Assembly (NCBI RefSeq): GCF_000715205.1
Contig: NZ_JOTP01000001.1
Location: 1-64,000 of the forward strand
Origin: Bacillus zhangzhouensis
Lineage (GTDB): Bacteria > Bacillota > Bacilli > Bacillales > Bacillaceae
DNA: 64,000 nt
Reading direction: 5' to 3'
Shown here: piece after piece, positions 39,062 to 47,333 of the stretch
How positions within the stretch are numbered: the stretch's first letter is position 1
Layout: each line of letters starts with the position of its first letter
Made by a program: the position numbers and the translations under genes
Notes under the pieces: generated by a model
Databases searched by the model: none
What the model was told of the DNA's origin: nothing
The model's input: only the letters and a program-made list of their open reading frames with translations

Positions 39062-39183
39062 TGGGAAAAGTAACTTAACTGTGTGCGATAAAAGAGAAGA
39101 AAGCTGTAAGTGCTCTAAGTTTTTTGCACGAAGTAATTAGGAAATGTTGATAAATCAGCATTTCCTTAAATCTATTATATGTT

Positions 39184-39195
39184 CTCCGAGCGCGT
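39184..39195 (+). repeat. Distal attachment-site repeat
   Basis: CTCCGAGCGCGT duplicates the 3' end of tRNA-Arg 1.4 kb downstream, closing the remnant. There is no second tRNA here. The segment between the copies is AT-richer than the flanks. Confidence 0.8.
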
Positions 39196-39295
39196 TCTTG
39201 ACCTTGTTCACCACCTCTCCGTTTGGGATTTTTTTGTGTTGAATCATATCAATCATCAATTCTAAAACTTTTCATCTAAGATTGCCTATTTATGC

Positions 39296-39316
39296 TATAA
39301 TTAATAATCATTCTCA
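39296..39316 (+). promoter_or_regulatory. Extended -10 promoter with overlapping Fur box
   Basis: TGCTATAAT (extended -10, TATAAT at 39296-39301) is immediately followed by TAATAATCATTCTCA at 39302-39316, which matches the Fur 7-1-7 core TGATAATNATTATCA at 12 of 14 positions. Iron-loaded Fur would occlude the start site. Confidence 0.85.
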
Positions 39317-39335
39317 ATTAAAGGTGGTTTCGCAA

Positions 39336-40235
39336 GTGAAAAAAATGATATGGTTGATCAGTCTGCTGGCATTATTTTTAGTGGCATGCGGGCAGAAAGA
39401 GAATAAAGAGCAAGCAGCAAATACACGTACATATACAACCGAAACGGGTGAAAAGATCACCATTCCTGCCAAGCCGAAGCGTATTGTTGTGTTAACGGCG
39501 CAGCTTGGAAACTTCAAAAAGCTTGGTGTGACACCTGTTGGGATGACGGATGTGTATCCTAAATCATCCTTTTTAGATGAAACAGGTGTGAAGCGGGTGC
39601 CTATCGAAAATGTGGAGGCGATTGCAAAGCTGAAGCCTGATTTGATTATTGCTTATTCACAAAACGCACAGGTTGAAAAATATAAAAAGATTGCAAAAAC
39701 GATCACATTTACGACAAGTGAACACAGCTTCAAAGAGATGCATATTGAAATCGGAAAGATTCTTGGAAAAGAAGCGTTAGCCAAAAAACAAATACAAGAA
39801 ATGGATCAGCAGTTAAAGAAAGATGGGGAAGAGGTGAAAGCGAAAATTGGAGCTGACAAGACGTTCTCCATTATGGATGTCCAGCCAAAGCAAGTATACT
39901 TATTTGGTACAGACTTTGGCCGCGGAGGGGAAGTCATCTATCAAGGCTACGGATTCAGCTTGCCTGAGAAGGCAGAAAAAGCACTTCCGAAAGAAGGTTA
40001 TCTCGGCATTTCATTAGAAGAAATGAATCAGTATACTGGTGACTATTTACTTGTCCCAACAAAGGATGGAAAAGCGCCAAACCTTGATATCACGAACAGC
40101 GGTGTATGGAAGAAGAATCAAGCGGTGAAACAAGGGCATGTCCTGCACTACTCGATCAATGAATTTATCTATGCAGATCCGATCTCGGTTGAAAAACAGT
40201 CTGCTGCATTCAAAAAAATGCTGCTCAAATCATAA
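39336..40235 (+). CDS. Iron-siderophore ABC transporter substrate-binding lipoprotein
   Basis: The 299-residue precursor has a lipoprotein signal (LLALFLVACGQ, lipobox LVAC, modified Cys near residue 17) and a periplasmic-binding-protein type III fold like FhuD/YhfQ: PKRIVVLTAQ near 53, a central rigid helix, and KLKPDLIIAYS near 105. GTG 39336 sits eight bases after AAAGGTGG. It is a single gene with a Fur box and terminator and no permease beside it, so it may feed a transporter elsewhere. The ligand is not predictable. Confidence 0.88.
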   Translation: MKKMIWLISLLALFLVACGQKENKEQAANTRTYTTETGEKITIPAKPKRIVVLTAQLGNFKKLGVTPVGMTDVYPKSSFLDETGVKRVPIENVEAIAKLKPDLIIAYSQNAQVEKYKKIAKTITFTTSEHSFKEMHIEIGKILGKEALAKKQIQEMDQQLKKDGEEVKAKIGADKTFSIMDVQPKQVYLFGTDFGRGGEVIYQGYGFSLPEKAEKALPKEGYLGISLEEMNQYTGDYLLVPTKDGKAPNLDITNSGVWKKNQAVKQGHVLHYSINEFIYADPISVEKQSAAFKKMLLKS

Positions 40236-40242
40236 TGTCAAA

Positions 40243-40279
40243 AAGACAAAGCGCTCATTAGGAGGCTTTGTCTTTTTTT
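40243..40279 (+). terminator. Terminator of the siderophore-binding protein gene
   Basis: GACAAAGC and GCTTTGTC form an 8-bp stem with a 12-nt loop, followed by seven T residues. Confidence 0.9.
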
Positions 40280-40335
40280 CTTCTATTCTCACAAAATACT
40301 AGTCATAAGACTCATTTCTTCCCTTTTCAGGCGTA

Positions 40336-40363
40336 TTGATTGAGCCTGATGGCTGTCTATGAT
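40336..40363 (+). promoter_or_regulatory. SigA-type promoter of the glycosyltransferase gene
   Basis: TTGATT at 40336-40341 and TATGAT at 40358-40363 are separated by 16 nt, 38 nt ahead of the GTG start. Confidence 0.6.
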
Positions 40364-40401
40364 TAACATGGAAGAGAATTGACAATGAGGAGGGATTTCT
40401 T

Positions 40402-41568
40402 GTGGCGAAGATTTTATTGATTACGTTCCCAGCTGAAGGACATGTGAACCCCATGTTAGGGATCATAAAAGCAATGACGGATCGAGGTGATGAAGTTCAT
40501 GCGGTCACAACTGAACATTATCAGGAACGAATCAAACGCTTAGGCGCTCACGTACATATACATCCAGACTATATTCGCACATTAAGTGTGGAAGAAAGCG
40601 ATTTAGATTCCATGCAGCCATTCTTTCATGCCATGCTGCAAACGTCATACGATATTTTAGAGGTGGTGGAGACACTTTCTCAGCAGCATTCATTTGATTT
40701 GGTCTACTTCGATATGTTTGGAGCAGGGGAGCTTGTTCGAGATTACTTGCACATTCCGAGCATCGGGTCCAACCCATCTTTTGTGCTGCAAGAGGCGCAT
40801 TTTGATACACCGCTATATCGAAAGGATGAAAAGGCCGCTCATTTGTTAGAAAAAATAAATGAACGTTTTGGGGTACAGCCAACACGTTTAATGCAATTCA
40901 TGAAAAACCGCGGAGAACTGAATATGGTGTATACAAGCGAATATTTTCAGCCGTCTGTCGATGCATTAAATGATTCGTATGTCTTCATCGGGCCGAGCTT
41001 TCTAAAACGAGCAGATCAGCACCAATTCCCGCTTGAAGCACTTGAGCAAGAAAAAGTCGTCTTTATTTCGATGGGTACAGTTCTTGGGGATACAGAAGCA
41101 TTTTTTAATCTGTGTATTGATGCCTTTGCAGACTTTGATGGAAAAGTGGTCCTCGCAACAGGTGAAAAAGTGGATAGGTCTCTCTTAAAAGAGGCACCTT
41201 CTCATTTTCTGATTGAGCCTTATGTACCGCAGCTTGAAGTGCTCGAACTGACAGATGTGTTTGTGACCCACGGCGGCATGAACAGTGTCAATGAAGGCAT
41301 TCATTATCACGTTCCGATGGTCGTCATTCCGGTCGACAAAGATCAGCCGATGGTGGCACAAAGGCTGACGGAATTATCTGCTGCCCGCGCACTTGATAAA
41401 GATCAGCTGACGGCAAAGCAGCTAAGAGAAACCGTGGAGACTGTTCTGGAAAGTAACACGTATCGTGATGGGATCGAAAAAATTGAAAAAAGCTTCCAAA
41501 CAGCAGGAGGAACAGAAAAAGCATTACGTGTGATTGATCAATTTATGCAAGCGAAACAGACTCAATAG
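40402..41568 (+). CDS. Macrolide-type (MGT family) UDP-glycosyltransferase
   Basis: The 388-residue GT1/GT-B enzyme resembles B. subtilis YjiC/YojK. The N-terminal acceptor domain opens with ITFPAEGHVNPMLGI, and the C-terminal donor domain has VTHGGMNSVNEGIHYHVPMV near residue 287 and DQPMVAQR near 313. Such enzymes glucosylate phenolics, flavonoids or macrolides. Start is GTG after GAGGAGGG. It lies directly upstream of an ABC-F antibiotic-resistance gene, so a detoxification role is plausible, but the acceptor is unknown. Confidence 0.9.
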   Translation: MAKILLITFPAEGHVNPMLGIIKAMTDRGDEVHAVTTEHYQERIKRLGAHVHIHPDYIRTLSVEESDLDSMQPFFHAMLQTSYDILEVVETLSQQHSFDLVYFDMFGAGELVRDYLHIPSIGSNPSFVLQEAHFDTPLYRKDEKAAHLLEKINERFGVQPTRLMQFMKNRGELNMVYTSEYFQPSVDALNDSYVFIGPSFLKRADQHQFPLEALEQEKVVFISMGTVLGDTEAFFNLCIDAFADFDGKVVLATGEKVDRSLLKEAPSHFLIEPYVPQLEVLELTDVFVTHGGMNSVNEGIHYHVPMVVIPVDKDQPMVAQRLTELSAARALDKDQLTAKQLRETVETVLESNTYRDGIEKIEKSFQTAGGTEKALRVIDQFMQAKQTQ

Positions 41569-41615
41569 ATGAAAGTTTTTCAAAGGCGTCTGATCTATTC
41601 AAATAGGACTCCCAC

Positions 41616-41644
41616 TTGACAAAAAATAACCAATCTTTTATCGT
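41616..41644 (+). promoter_or_regulatory. Promoter of the ABC-F leader
   Basis: TTGACA at 41616-41621 is followed after 17 nt by TATCGT at 41639-41644. Transcription would start near 41651, giving a leader of about 310 nt before the ABC-F start codon. Confidence 0.65.
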
Positions 41645-41695
41645 ATACGTAACAAACGACGGAAGGGTGACCCAATGCAATGAAGTACTAATCCT

Positions 41696-41776
41696 ATGAC
41701 CTGTAAGCAAAATGAAAAAACGAAGGCAGTGAGCAAACGACTGATTTGCCATGTTTGCTACGTTTTCATTTTTTAG
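41696..41776 (+). CDS. Possible 26-residue leader peptide of the ABC-F gene
   Basis: ATG 41696 to TAG 41774-41776 encodes a Lys/Cys-rich peptide beginning MTCKQNEKTKA and ending CYVFIF. It covers the whole first leader hairpin, so a ribosome stalled or moving here would remodel the RNA. Its ribosome-binding site is poor; translation could follow re-initiation from the tiny ORFs just upstream. Confidence 0.35.
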   Translation: MTCKQNEKTKAVSKRLICHVCYVFIF

Positions 41777-41901
41777 CTTCGGAATAGGATGGTACAGCTT
41801 GGGAATCAAAGAATGAGGTGATTGATACGTAGGATGTGTGTGTTCAGGTAACGAACGGCACGTCATTCTGTATCAATACGCTTATTTTTGTACACCATTT
41901 T

Positions 41902-41931
41902 GCCTCCTATTCTGAGAATGGGAGGCTTTTT
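41902..41931 (+). terminator. Attenuator terminator before the ABC-F gene
   Basis: GCCTCCTATTC and GAATGGGAGGC pair over 11 bp (one G-T pair) around a TGA loop, followed by five T residues. It lies only 31 nt before the ABC-F start codon, in front of the gene rather than after one. Confidence 0.85.
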
Positions 41932-41962
41932 CATGTCTCCTGATACGAAAGGAGAGGATTGG

Positions 41963-43522
41963 ATGTTACTGAAAGCCAATCAGTTAAAGGTATTTCGAAA
42001 GGATCGGTTGTTATTTGATATTGAGGAGCTTGCTATCCATCAAGGTGATCGCATTGGTCTAGTGGGGGCAAATGGCAGTGGGAAAACGACTTTATTGCAT
42101 GTGCTGGCAGGTCAAGAAAAACCAGACAGTGGAACGTTTGCTGCCACAACGACCTGTACGCTGCTTCCGCAGCTGAAAACAGCTGATGGCAGACAGAGTG
42201 GTGGAGAGATGACCCAGACCTATATTGAAAGGGCCTTAAGCCGTCCGTCTGCCCTTTTATTAGCAGATGAACCGACGACTCATTTAGATACAGAGCACAT
42301 TGAGTGGCTAGAGGAGAAGCTGCGTGATTATCAAGGTGCCCTCATTGTCGTTTCACATGATCGTGCTTTTTTAGATGCGTTATGTACGGAGATTTGGGAG
42401 CTGGATAATGGGGTGCTCAAGCAATACAAAGGCAACTACACGCATTTTTCACAGCAAAAAGAGCTGGCGCATCGTCAGCAGGTGGAAGCGTACGAGGCTT
42501 ATACACAAAAGAAAAAACAGTTAGAGCATGCGCTGGAAAAGAAAAAGAAAAAAGCGGACAAAGCCACAAAACCATCCCAAAAGCTGAAATCCTCAGGGCC
42601 TAAAATTGCAAAGCCTTACTATGCAAATAAGCAAAAAAAGCTGCAAAAAACAGCCAAATCCATTGAAACAAGAATGGAGAAATTAGAAAAGGTGGAAAGA
42701 GTAAAGGACGTCCAGCCCATTCAAATGACTCAGCATACGATGAAGGAAGTAGCAAGCCGTACCATTCTGCGAGTGAAAAATGTAGATGGCAAGGCGGGCG
42801 ATAAAATGCTTTGGAAGCAGGCGAATGTGGAAGTGAGAGGCGGAGACAAAGTCGCCATCATTGGAAAGAACGGGAGCGGCAAAACGACATTTCTCAGAAT
42901 GCTTGTGAATGGACATCCCGGTGTTTCTCGTTCAGAAGCAGTCAAATTAGATTATTTTAGTCAGGATCTTTCAGAACTGAAGGTAGATGAATCGATTTTA
43001 CAAAATGTGCTGAAAGAGGCCGTTCAAGATGAGACAGTGGTTCGGACGGTTTTAGCGAGACTTGGGTTTCGGGGAGATGATGTGTATAAGCTTGCTAGCG
43101 TGTTAAGCGGGGGAGAACGGGTGAAGACCATGCTTGCGTCATTGCTCGTCAGTGATGCCAATGTCCTCATGCTGGATGAACCGACGAACTTTTTAGATCT
43201 GGCGGCAGTTGAAGCGCTAGAAGGACTATTAAAGGATTACCCAGGTACAGTTGTATTTGTTTCCCACGACCGCAGGCTCATTGAAAAAGTCGCCACTCGT
43301 ATTCTGCATGTTCACGAAGAACGCATTGAAGGGTTTGATGGCACATATGAAGAGTATAGGCAAAAGGAAGAAAAACCATCTGTTACAAAGAGAGAAGAGG
43401 AGCTTCTGTTAATTGATATGCAGTTGTCTGAAGTGCTCAGCCGTTTAAGTATTGAGCCTTCTCAGGAGCTGGAAGAGACATTTCAAGCATTATTGAAAAG
43501 AAAGAAGTCTTTGGAGTCTTAA
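41963..43522 (+). CDS. Vga/VmlR-type ABC-F ribosomal protection protein
   Basis: The 519-residue protein has two ATP-binding domains and no membrane segment. Domain 1 has GANGSGKTTLLH near residue 36, a shortened helical part, signature SGGE and LLADEPTTHLD near 102. A Lys-rich interdomain linker (about 180-240) follows. Domain 2 has GKNGSGKTTFL near 303, LSGGERVK near 385 and LDEPTNFLD near 410. The sequence, including the C-terminal EVLSRLSIEPSQELE, resembles staphylococcal Vga(A), which displaces lincosamides, streptogramin A and pleuromutilins from the ribosome. ATG 41963 follows AAAGGAGAGG; the upstream open frame lies in the leader. Resistance spectrum is inferred. Confidence 0.9.
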   Translation: MLLKANQLKVFRKDRLLFDIEELAIHQGDRIGLVGANGSGKTTLLHVLAGQEKPDSGTFAATTTCTLLPQLKTADGRQSGGEMTQTYIERALSRPSALLLADEPTTHLDTEHIEWLEEKLRDYQGALIVVSHDRAFLDALCTEIWELDNGVLKQYKGNYTHFSQQKELAHRQQVEAYEAYTQKKKQLEHALEKKKKKADKATKPSQKLKSSGPKIAKPYYANKQKKLQKTAKSIETRMEKLEKVERVKDVQPIQMTQHTMKEVASRTILRVKNVDGKAGDKMLWKQANVEVRGGDKVAIIGKNGSGKTTFLRMLVNGHPGVSRSEAVKLDYFSQDLSELKVDESILQNVLKEAVQDETVVRTVLARLGFRGDDVYKLASVLSGGERVKTMLASLLVSDANVLMLDEPTNFLDLAAVEALEGLLKDYPGTVVFVSHDRRLIEKVATRILHVHEERIEGFDGTYEEYRQKEEKPSVTKREEELLLIDMQLSEVLSRLSIEPSQELEETFQALLKRKKSLES

Positions 43523-43525
43523 AAA

Positions 43526-43556
43526 GAAACCCCTGTGTTTACTGCACAGGGGTTTG
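43526..43556. terminator. Bidirectional terminator ABC-F/pdaC
   Basis: CCCCTGTG and CACAGGGG form an 8-bp GC-rich stem extended by AAA/TTT on both sides. Confidence 0.9.
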
Positions 43557-44948
43557 TTCAATTCGTTCCTTTTTTAATTGTTCTAGTTCACTGACTGTGA
43601 CCAGCTGGTAGCCTTGTTTGGTGAGCTCATGTATGATCTTCACTGCTGCCCGAGCTGAGCTGTCATAAATATCGTGCATTAATACGGTTCTGCCATCTGC
43701 TGCATGTGAGAGAACGTGGCTTGTGATCTGCTGGCTATTGCGAATTTTCCAATCCTCAGGATCCACATCCCACAAAGATACTTTCATATCAACCGCTTGA
43801 TTGATGTCTTGATTTGTTCCTCCATATGGCGGTCTAAAGTGCGTAGGTGTATAACCGCTAGCTTTCTCAATCAGTTGCTGCGTGTCCTCTACCTGTTTCA
43901 CCGCTTGCTTGAGAGGCAGTCTTGTTAATAAAGGATGGTTGTAAGAATGGTTTCCGATCTCATTTCCGCCTTTTAGAATGTCGGCAAGCATTCCAGGATA
44001 GTACTGGACCCTGCTGCCTAATACGAAAAAGGTGGCGTGTCCTTTATTTACCTTCAGCGCATCTAAGATTTTTGTCGTTGTCGCTGGATTTGGACCATCA
44101 TCAAATGTGAGTGCGATGGCTTTTTTGTTCGGATCAAGCTTTGATTTTTGCGGCAGCTTCACCGCTTTTCTTTTTGGGGGCGGTTCTTTGATTTCATTTT
44201 TATTTTTGGTTTTATTCATATATTCTGGCTTCAATATATCTTTCAGCAAAGTCTTTTTGATCGCGAGCGTTTGCGAACCAAGATCCTCTGCGGCTACTTG
44301 AGAAGCTGGGAAATAAAACTCTACATATTTCTCTTTCAAGGCAAATTGACTAAAGTTTTGAGCAGTAGGGGCTGTTCCTTTCTGAAGGAGAGGTTGATCC
44401 TTAGACAAGGTTTTGTCCTTTCGAAGCTCCGTGTATGTAATATAGGATAATTTCTTTAAATAATTGGTTTTAGGCAGAAATAAATCTTTTGTGTCAAGAA
44501 AGTTTTTTTTCTGAAAATCAAAGTTGATCGTGAGATGATTAGTGGTCCCACTTTGCTGACCTGTATAGGTATAGGTTGTAAAGTGAATGGCAACGGATTG
44601 CTTCGCATAATGCACCATATCATAATCAATATTCAGTTCAAAGCGTTTATTTTCATCAATATCCTTTGCTTCACTGAATGTCTTTTTGAAATGCTCTAAT
44701 GCTGAATTGGCATAGCTTTGAATCTTGTCATCTAGCTCTTTTTGGTGGAAAAGAGGATAGTTGACTGCATATCTCATAAATTTCCCGTCATTTACGAGAG
44801 TGACAATTTCGACATTTTTATAGTTCGTATCCTGCTTCACATTCTTCTTCTCTGTACCGCTTGCTTGTTGATTTTGAAAGAAAACAACTGCTCCAATGAT
44901 GATCGCAAGCGCAAATAGGATGATACTCCATGTTCCCTTTACTGACAC
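43539..44948 (-). CDS. pdaC: PdaC-like peptidoglycan polysaccharide deacetylase
   Basis: The protein resembles B. subtilis PdaC (467 aa), which deacetylates N-acetylmuramic acid in peptidoglycan and raises lysozyme resistance. Layout: N-terminal membrane anchor (about residues 7-25), a DUF4163/DUF3298 region (about 45-230), a Lys/Pro linker, then a NodB domain with TFDDGP near 282, the HSYNHP metal ligands near 333 and RPPYGG near 370. GTG 44948 lies 11 nt after AGAGGAG and gives 469 residues; an ATG at 44969 has no ribosome-binding site, so the later start is preferred. Confidence 0.9.
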   Translation of the reverse strand: MSVKGTWSIILFALAIIIGAVVFFQNQQASGTEKKNVKQDTNYKNVEIVTLVNDGKFMRYAVNYPLFHQKELDDKIQSYANSALEHFKKTFSEAKDIDENKRFELNIDYDMVHYAKQSVAIHFTTYTYTGQQSGTTNHLTINFDFQKKNFLDTKDLFLPKTNYLKKLSYITYTELRKDKTLSKDQPLLQKGTAPTAQNFSQFALKEKYVEFYFPASQVAAEDLGSQTLAIKKTLLKDILKPEYMNKTKNKNEIKEPPPKRKAVKLPQKSKLDPNKKAIALTFDDGPNPATTTKILDALKVNKGHATFFVLGSRVQYYPGMLADILKGGNEIGNHSYNHPLLTRLPLKQAVKQVEDTQQLIEKASGYTPTHFRPPYGGTNQDINQAVDMKVSLWDVDPEDWKIRNSQQITSHVLSHAADGRTVLMHDIYDSSARAAVKIIHELTKQGYQLVTVSELEQLKKERIEQTPVQ

Positions 44949-45003
44949 AACTTTCAAATCTCCTCTCATGACGGGTCATTCTTTATCAGTTTGACATCTG
45001 TTT

Positions 45004-45020
45004 GTAATATTTTTATAACA
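45004..45020 (-). promoter_or_regulatory. Possible WalR-like repeat upstream of pdaC
   Basis: On the minus strand TGTTAT-N5-TATTAC differs from TGTWAH-N5-TGTWAH at one position. It lies 56-72 nt before the pdaC start in the 313-nt divergent gap, which otherwise shows only the promoter and Fur box of the plus-strand permease operon. Weak evidence. Confidence 0.25.
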
Positions 45021-45194
45021 TTTGACTTACTTTTGTAATTTTAGGTGATTTTCATGCGGAATGTCAACTATTTTCCTATTAAACTATCGGAAAAAATGAT
45101 AGGTCTTTCAGAGCGAAAATAAGTGTAGGAAAAGAATCATCCCATCTCGTTGTGTCTCATTCATACCTTTAATAATTAAAAAAAGGGGCGTACA

Positions 45195-45243
45195 TTGATT
45201 TTTCAGAGGCTGGCGGCTATAATTTTGATGATTATGATTCTCA
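45195..45243 (+). promoter_or_regulatory. SigA promoter and Fur box of the siderophore permease operon
   Basis: TTGATT at 45195-45200 and TATAAT at 45218-45223 are spaced 17 nt. TGATTATGATTCTCA at 45229-45243 matches the Fur core TGATAATNATTATCA at 12 of 14 positions and covers the transcription start. Confidence 0.9.
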
Positions 45244-45261
45244 TTTTCAAACCGACTTTTA

Positions 45262-46314
45262 ATGAAGAAAAGGATGACACCGATTTTGCAGGATAAGCGA
45301 ACACCTCAACAAAAACGATCATCACATATTCTGTTCTTTTTGATATTTTTTCTCGCAGTCATTGGTTTGCTTACTGCTATGTTTTTTGCTGTTTCTTACG
45401 GTGCAAAAACATTGTCTCTGCAAACGGTTTGGACAGCTGTATTTGACTATCAGTCAGATGTCACAGAGCAGCAGATCATCCATGAATTAAGACTTCCGCG
45501 TGTTCTAGGGGCAGCACTTGTTGGAGCGGCCTTTGCTGTAGCGGGCGCTCTCATGCAGGGCATCACAAGAAACCCGCTGGCAGATGCGGGGATTTTGGGC
45601 ATTAATGGCGGTGCGATGTTTGTTGTCGCTCTCTGTTTTGCTTTTTTCCCAGGCATGCCTTATTCAGCACTCATGTTCCTTTCTTTTATCGGTGCTGTAC
45701 TGAGTACGCTGCTAATCTTTGCGATTGGGGCGGCTGGTGGTGTATTGACACCGCTGCGCCTGACCGTTGCAGGAGCAGTTGTCGCCGCATTGCTTCATGC
45801 GCTCAGCTCTGGAATCGCCATTTATTTTGATCTGAGTCAGGATCTGGCTTTTTGGTATGCAGGCGGTGTGGCTGGTGTGAAATGGCCGCAACTGACGATT
45901 CTCGCCCCGGTCATTCTGATTGTGATCGTATGGGCGATGTTATTAGGTCGTTCACTGTCGTTACTATCGCTCGGTGAAGATGTAGCGGCGAATTTAGGTG
46001 TGAAAACACGACAAGTGCGAATACTAGGAATGGCAGCTGCTGTCCTATTAGCAGGGGTTTCTGTATCAGCAGTTGGGTCCATTGGGTTTGTTGGGCTCGT
46101 TATCCCGCATATTGCACGAAAGCTGGTTGGTGTAAACTATCGTTTCGTCATTCCGATGTCAGCGATTTTAGGGGCTATGCTGCTTGTCTTTGCGGATCTT
46201 GCCAGCCGCACAGTGAATCCGCCAAGAGAGCTTGCCATTGGTGTGATGGTGGCACTTGTCGGTGTTCCTTTCTTCTTATACATTGCCAGAAAAGAAGGGA
46301 GGAACCTGTCATGA
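45262..46314 (+). CDS. Iron-siderophore ABC transporter permease (FecCD family)
   Basis: The 350-residue FecCD permease has about ten membrane helices and the coupling segment GITRNPLADAGILGINGGA near residue 103; GFVGLVIPHIARKLVG is near 275. It is closest in feel to the B. subtilis YfiZ (schizokinen/arthrobactin) type. The start at 45262 has no obvious ribosome-binding site; no better one was found. It overlaps the next permease gene by ATGA. No ATPase gene follows; B. subtilis relatives share YusV. Confidence 0.88.
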   Translation: MKKRMTPILQDKRTPQQKRSSHILFFLIFFLAVIGLLTAMFFAVSYGAKTLSLQTVWTAVFDYQSDVTEQQIIHELRLPRVLGAALVGAAFAVAGALMQGITRNPLADAGILGINGGAMFVVALCFAFFPGMPYSALMFLSFIGAVLSTLLIFAIGAAGGVLTPLRLTVAGAVVAALLHALSSGIAIYFDLSQDLAFWYAGGVAGVKWPQLTILAPVILIVIVWAMLLGRSLSLLSLGEDVAANLGVKTRQVRILGMAAAVLLAGVSVSAVGSIGFVGLVIPHIARKLVGVNYRFVIPMSAILGAMLLVFADLASRTVNPPRELAIGVMVALVGVPFFLYIARKEGRNLS

Positions 46315-47312
46315 AGGAGAAACAGCGTGCTCTTGTCGTGACAGTCGCCTTACTTTGTCTGAGTGCTGCTGTGGTGCTGTATAGTTTAAATACCGGCACG
46401 CTGAAACTCAGTCCCATCGTTGTCGTCAAAACCTTATTTGGTTTTGGAGATTTCCAAAGTGTAACGGTGCTGTTTGATTATCGTCTCCCGCGAATTGTGG
46501 TGACGATTCTAGCGGGAATTGGTCTTGGCATCGCAGGTGGCATTTTGCAGAGTTTATCTCGCAATCCACTGGCCGATCCTGGGATTATTGGACTGAATGC
46601 AGGGGCAGCATTTGGCTTAATTATTTTTGTGACGTATTTCCACGCACTTGAAGGCAATCCGTCTCTTCTTATTCCGCTCTTTACATTTGGTGGTGGACTG
46701 CTCGCGGCAGCAGTCATCGTGCTCCTTGCATATGACCGGCATGAAGGGCTTGTTCCCATCCGGCTGATTCTAGTAGGAATCGCGGTTGCTGCGGGGTTTA
46801 GTGCATTGACTTTATATTTGTCATTGAAGCTGGATGAAGATACATACACGTTTGCTTCAAGATGGCTTGTGGGCAATGTATGGGGAAGAGACTGGATTCA
46901 TGTGTTAGCGCTTCTGCCTTGGATTGTATGCCTTGTGCCGCTTACGCTGATGCAGGCAAGCACACTTAATGCATTGACGTTAGGAGATGCTGTCGCCTCA
47001 AGTTTAGGTGTACGTGTCCAGCGTAAACGCCTCTTTTTGCTTACCTTAGCTGTTGGCCTCGCTAGTGCAAGTGTCTCGATGACAGGCGGAATTGGCTTTA
47101 TTGGCCTCGTCGCCCCGCATTTGGCTAGGCGGCTTGTCGGGTCACTGCATCAGTATTTTTTACCGGTTAGTGCGCTGCTTGGCATGTTGATTTTGGTCAG
47201 TGCCGATACAATCGGACGTTCCATATTTGCCCCAAATGCCATACCGGCGGGTGTGGTTGTGGCCTTTATCGGAGCCCCTTATTTTCTCTATTTATTGACA
47301 AAAACGAAATAA
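46311..47312 (+). CDS. Iron-siderophore ABC transporter permease (FecCD family), second subunit
   Basis: This 333-residue FecCD permease is paralogous to its upstream neighbour and would form the heterodimeric channel with it. It has the same helix layout and LSRNPLADPGIIGLNAGAAF near residue 84, plus GFIGLVAPHLARRLVG near 264. It resembles B. subtilis YfhA. It starts within the previous stop codon and lies 21 nt before the binding lipoprotein. Confidence 0.88.
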   Translation: MKEKQRALVVTVALLCLSAAVVLYSLNTGTLKLSPIVVVKTLFGFGDFQSVTVLFDYRLPRIVVTILAGIGLGIAGGILQSLSRNPLADPGIIGLNAGAAFGLIIFVTYFHALEGNPSLLIPLFTFGGGLLAAAVIVLLAYDRHEGLVPIRLILVGIAVAAGFSALTLYLSLKLDEDTYTFASRWLVGNVWGRDWIHVLALLPWIVCLVPLTLMQASTLNALTLGDAVASSLGVRVQRKRLFLLTLAVGLASASVSMTGGIGFIGLVAPHLARRLVGSLHQYFLPVSALLGMLILVSADTIGRSIFAPNAIPAGVVVAFIGAPYFLYLLTKTK

Positions 47313-47333
47313 AAAATGAAAGAGGAACCCATC

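Larger units (their letters stand above)
41651..41931 (+). promoter_or_regulatory. Attenuator leader of the ABC-F gene
   Basis: The 393-nt gap before the ABC-F gene contains tiny ORFs (ATG CAA TGA at 41675 after GGAAGGGTG; ATG AAG TAC TAA at 41680; a 26-codon frame at 41696-41776), a long hairpin with exact 10-bp base (41709-41718 with 41763-41772), a second hairpin with 8-bp base (41821-41828 with 41870-41877) and a terminator at 41902-41931. GAATAGGA at 41782-41789 is an exact complement of TCCTATTC in the terminator's left arm. Antibiotic-resistance ABC-F and erm genes are often controlled by such ribosome-dependent attenuation; the mechanism here is inferred. Confidence 0.75.

Noticed and set aside
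41543-41866. 107-codon minus-strand frame opposite the ABC-F leader
   Set aside because: No ribosome-binding site, unbiased composition, and it is the mirror of the structured leader RNA and the end of the glycosyltransferase gene.
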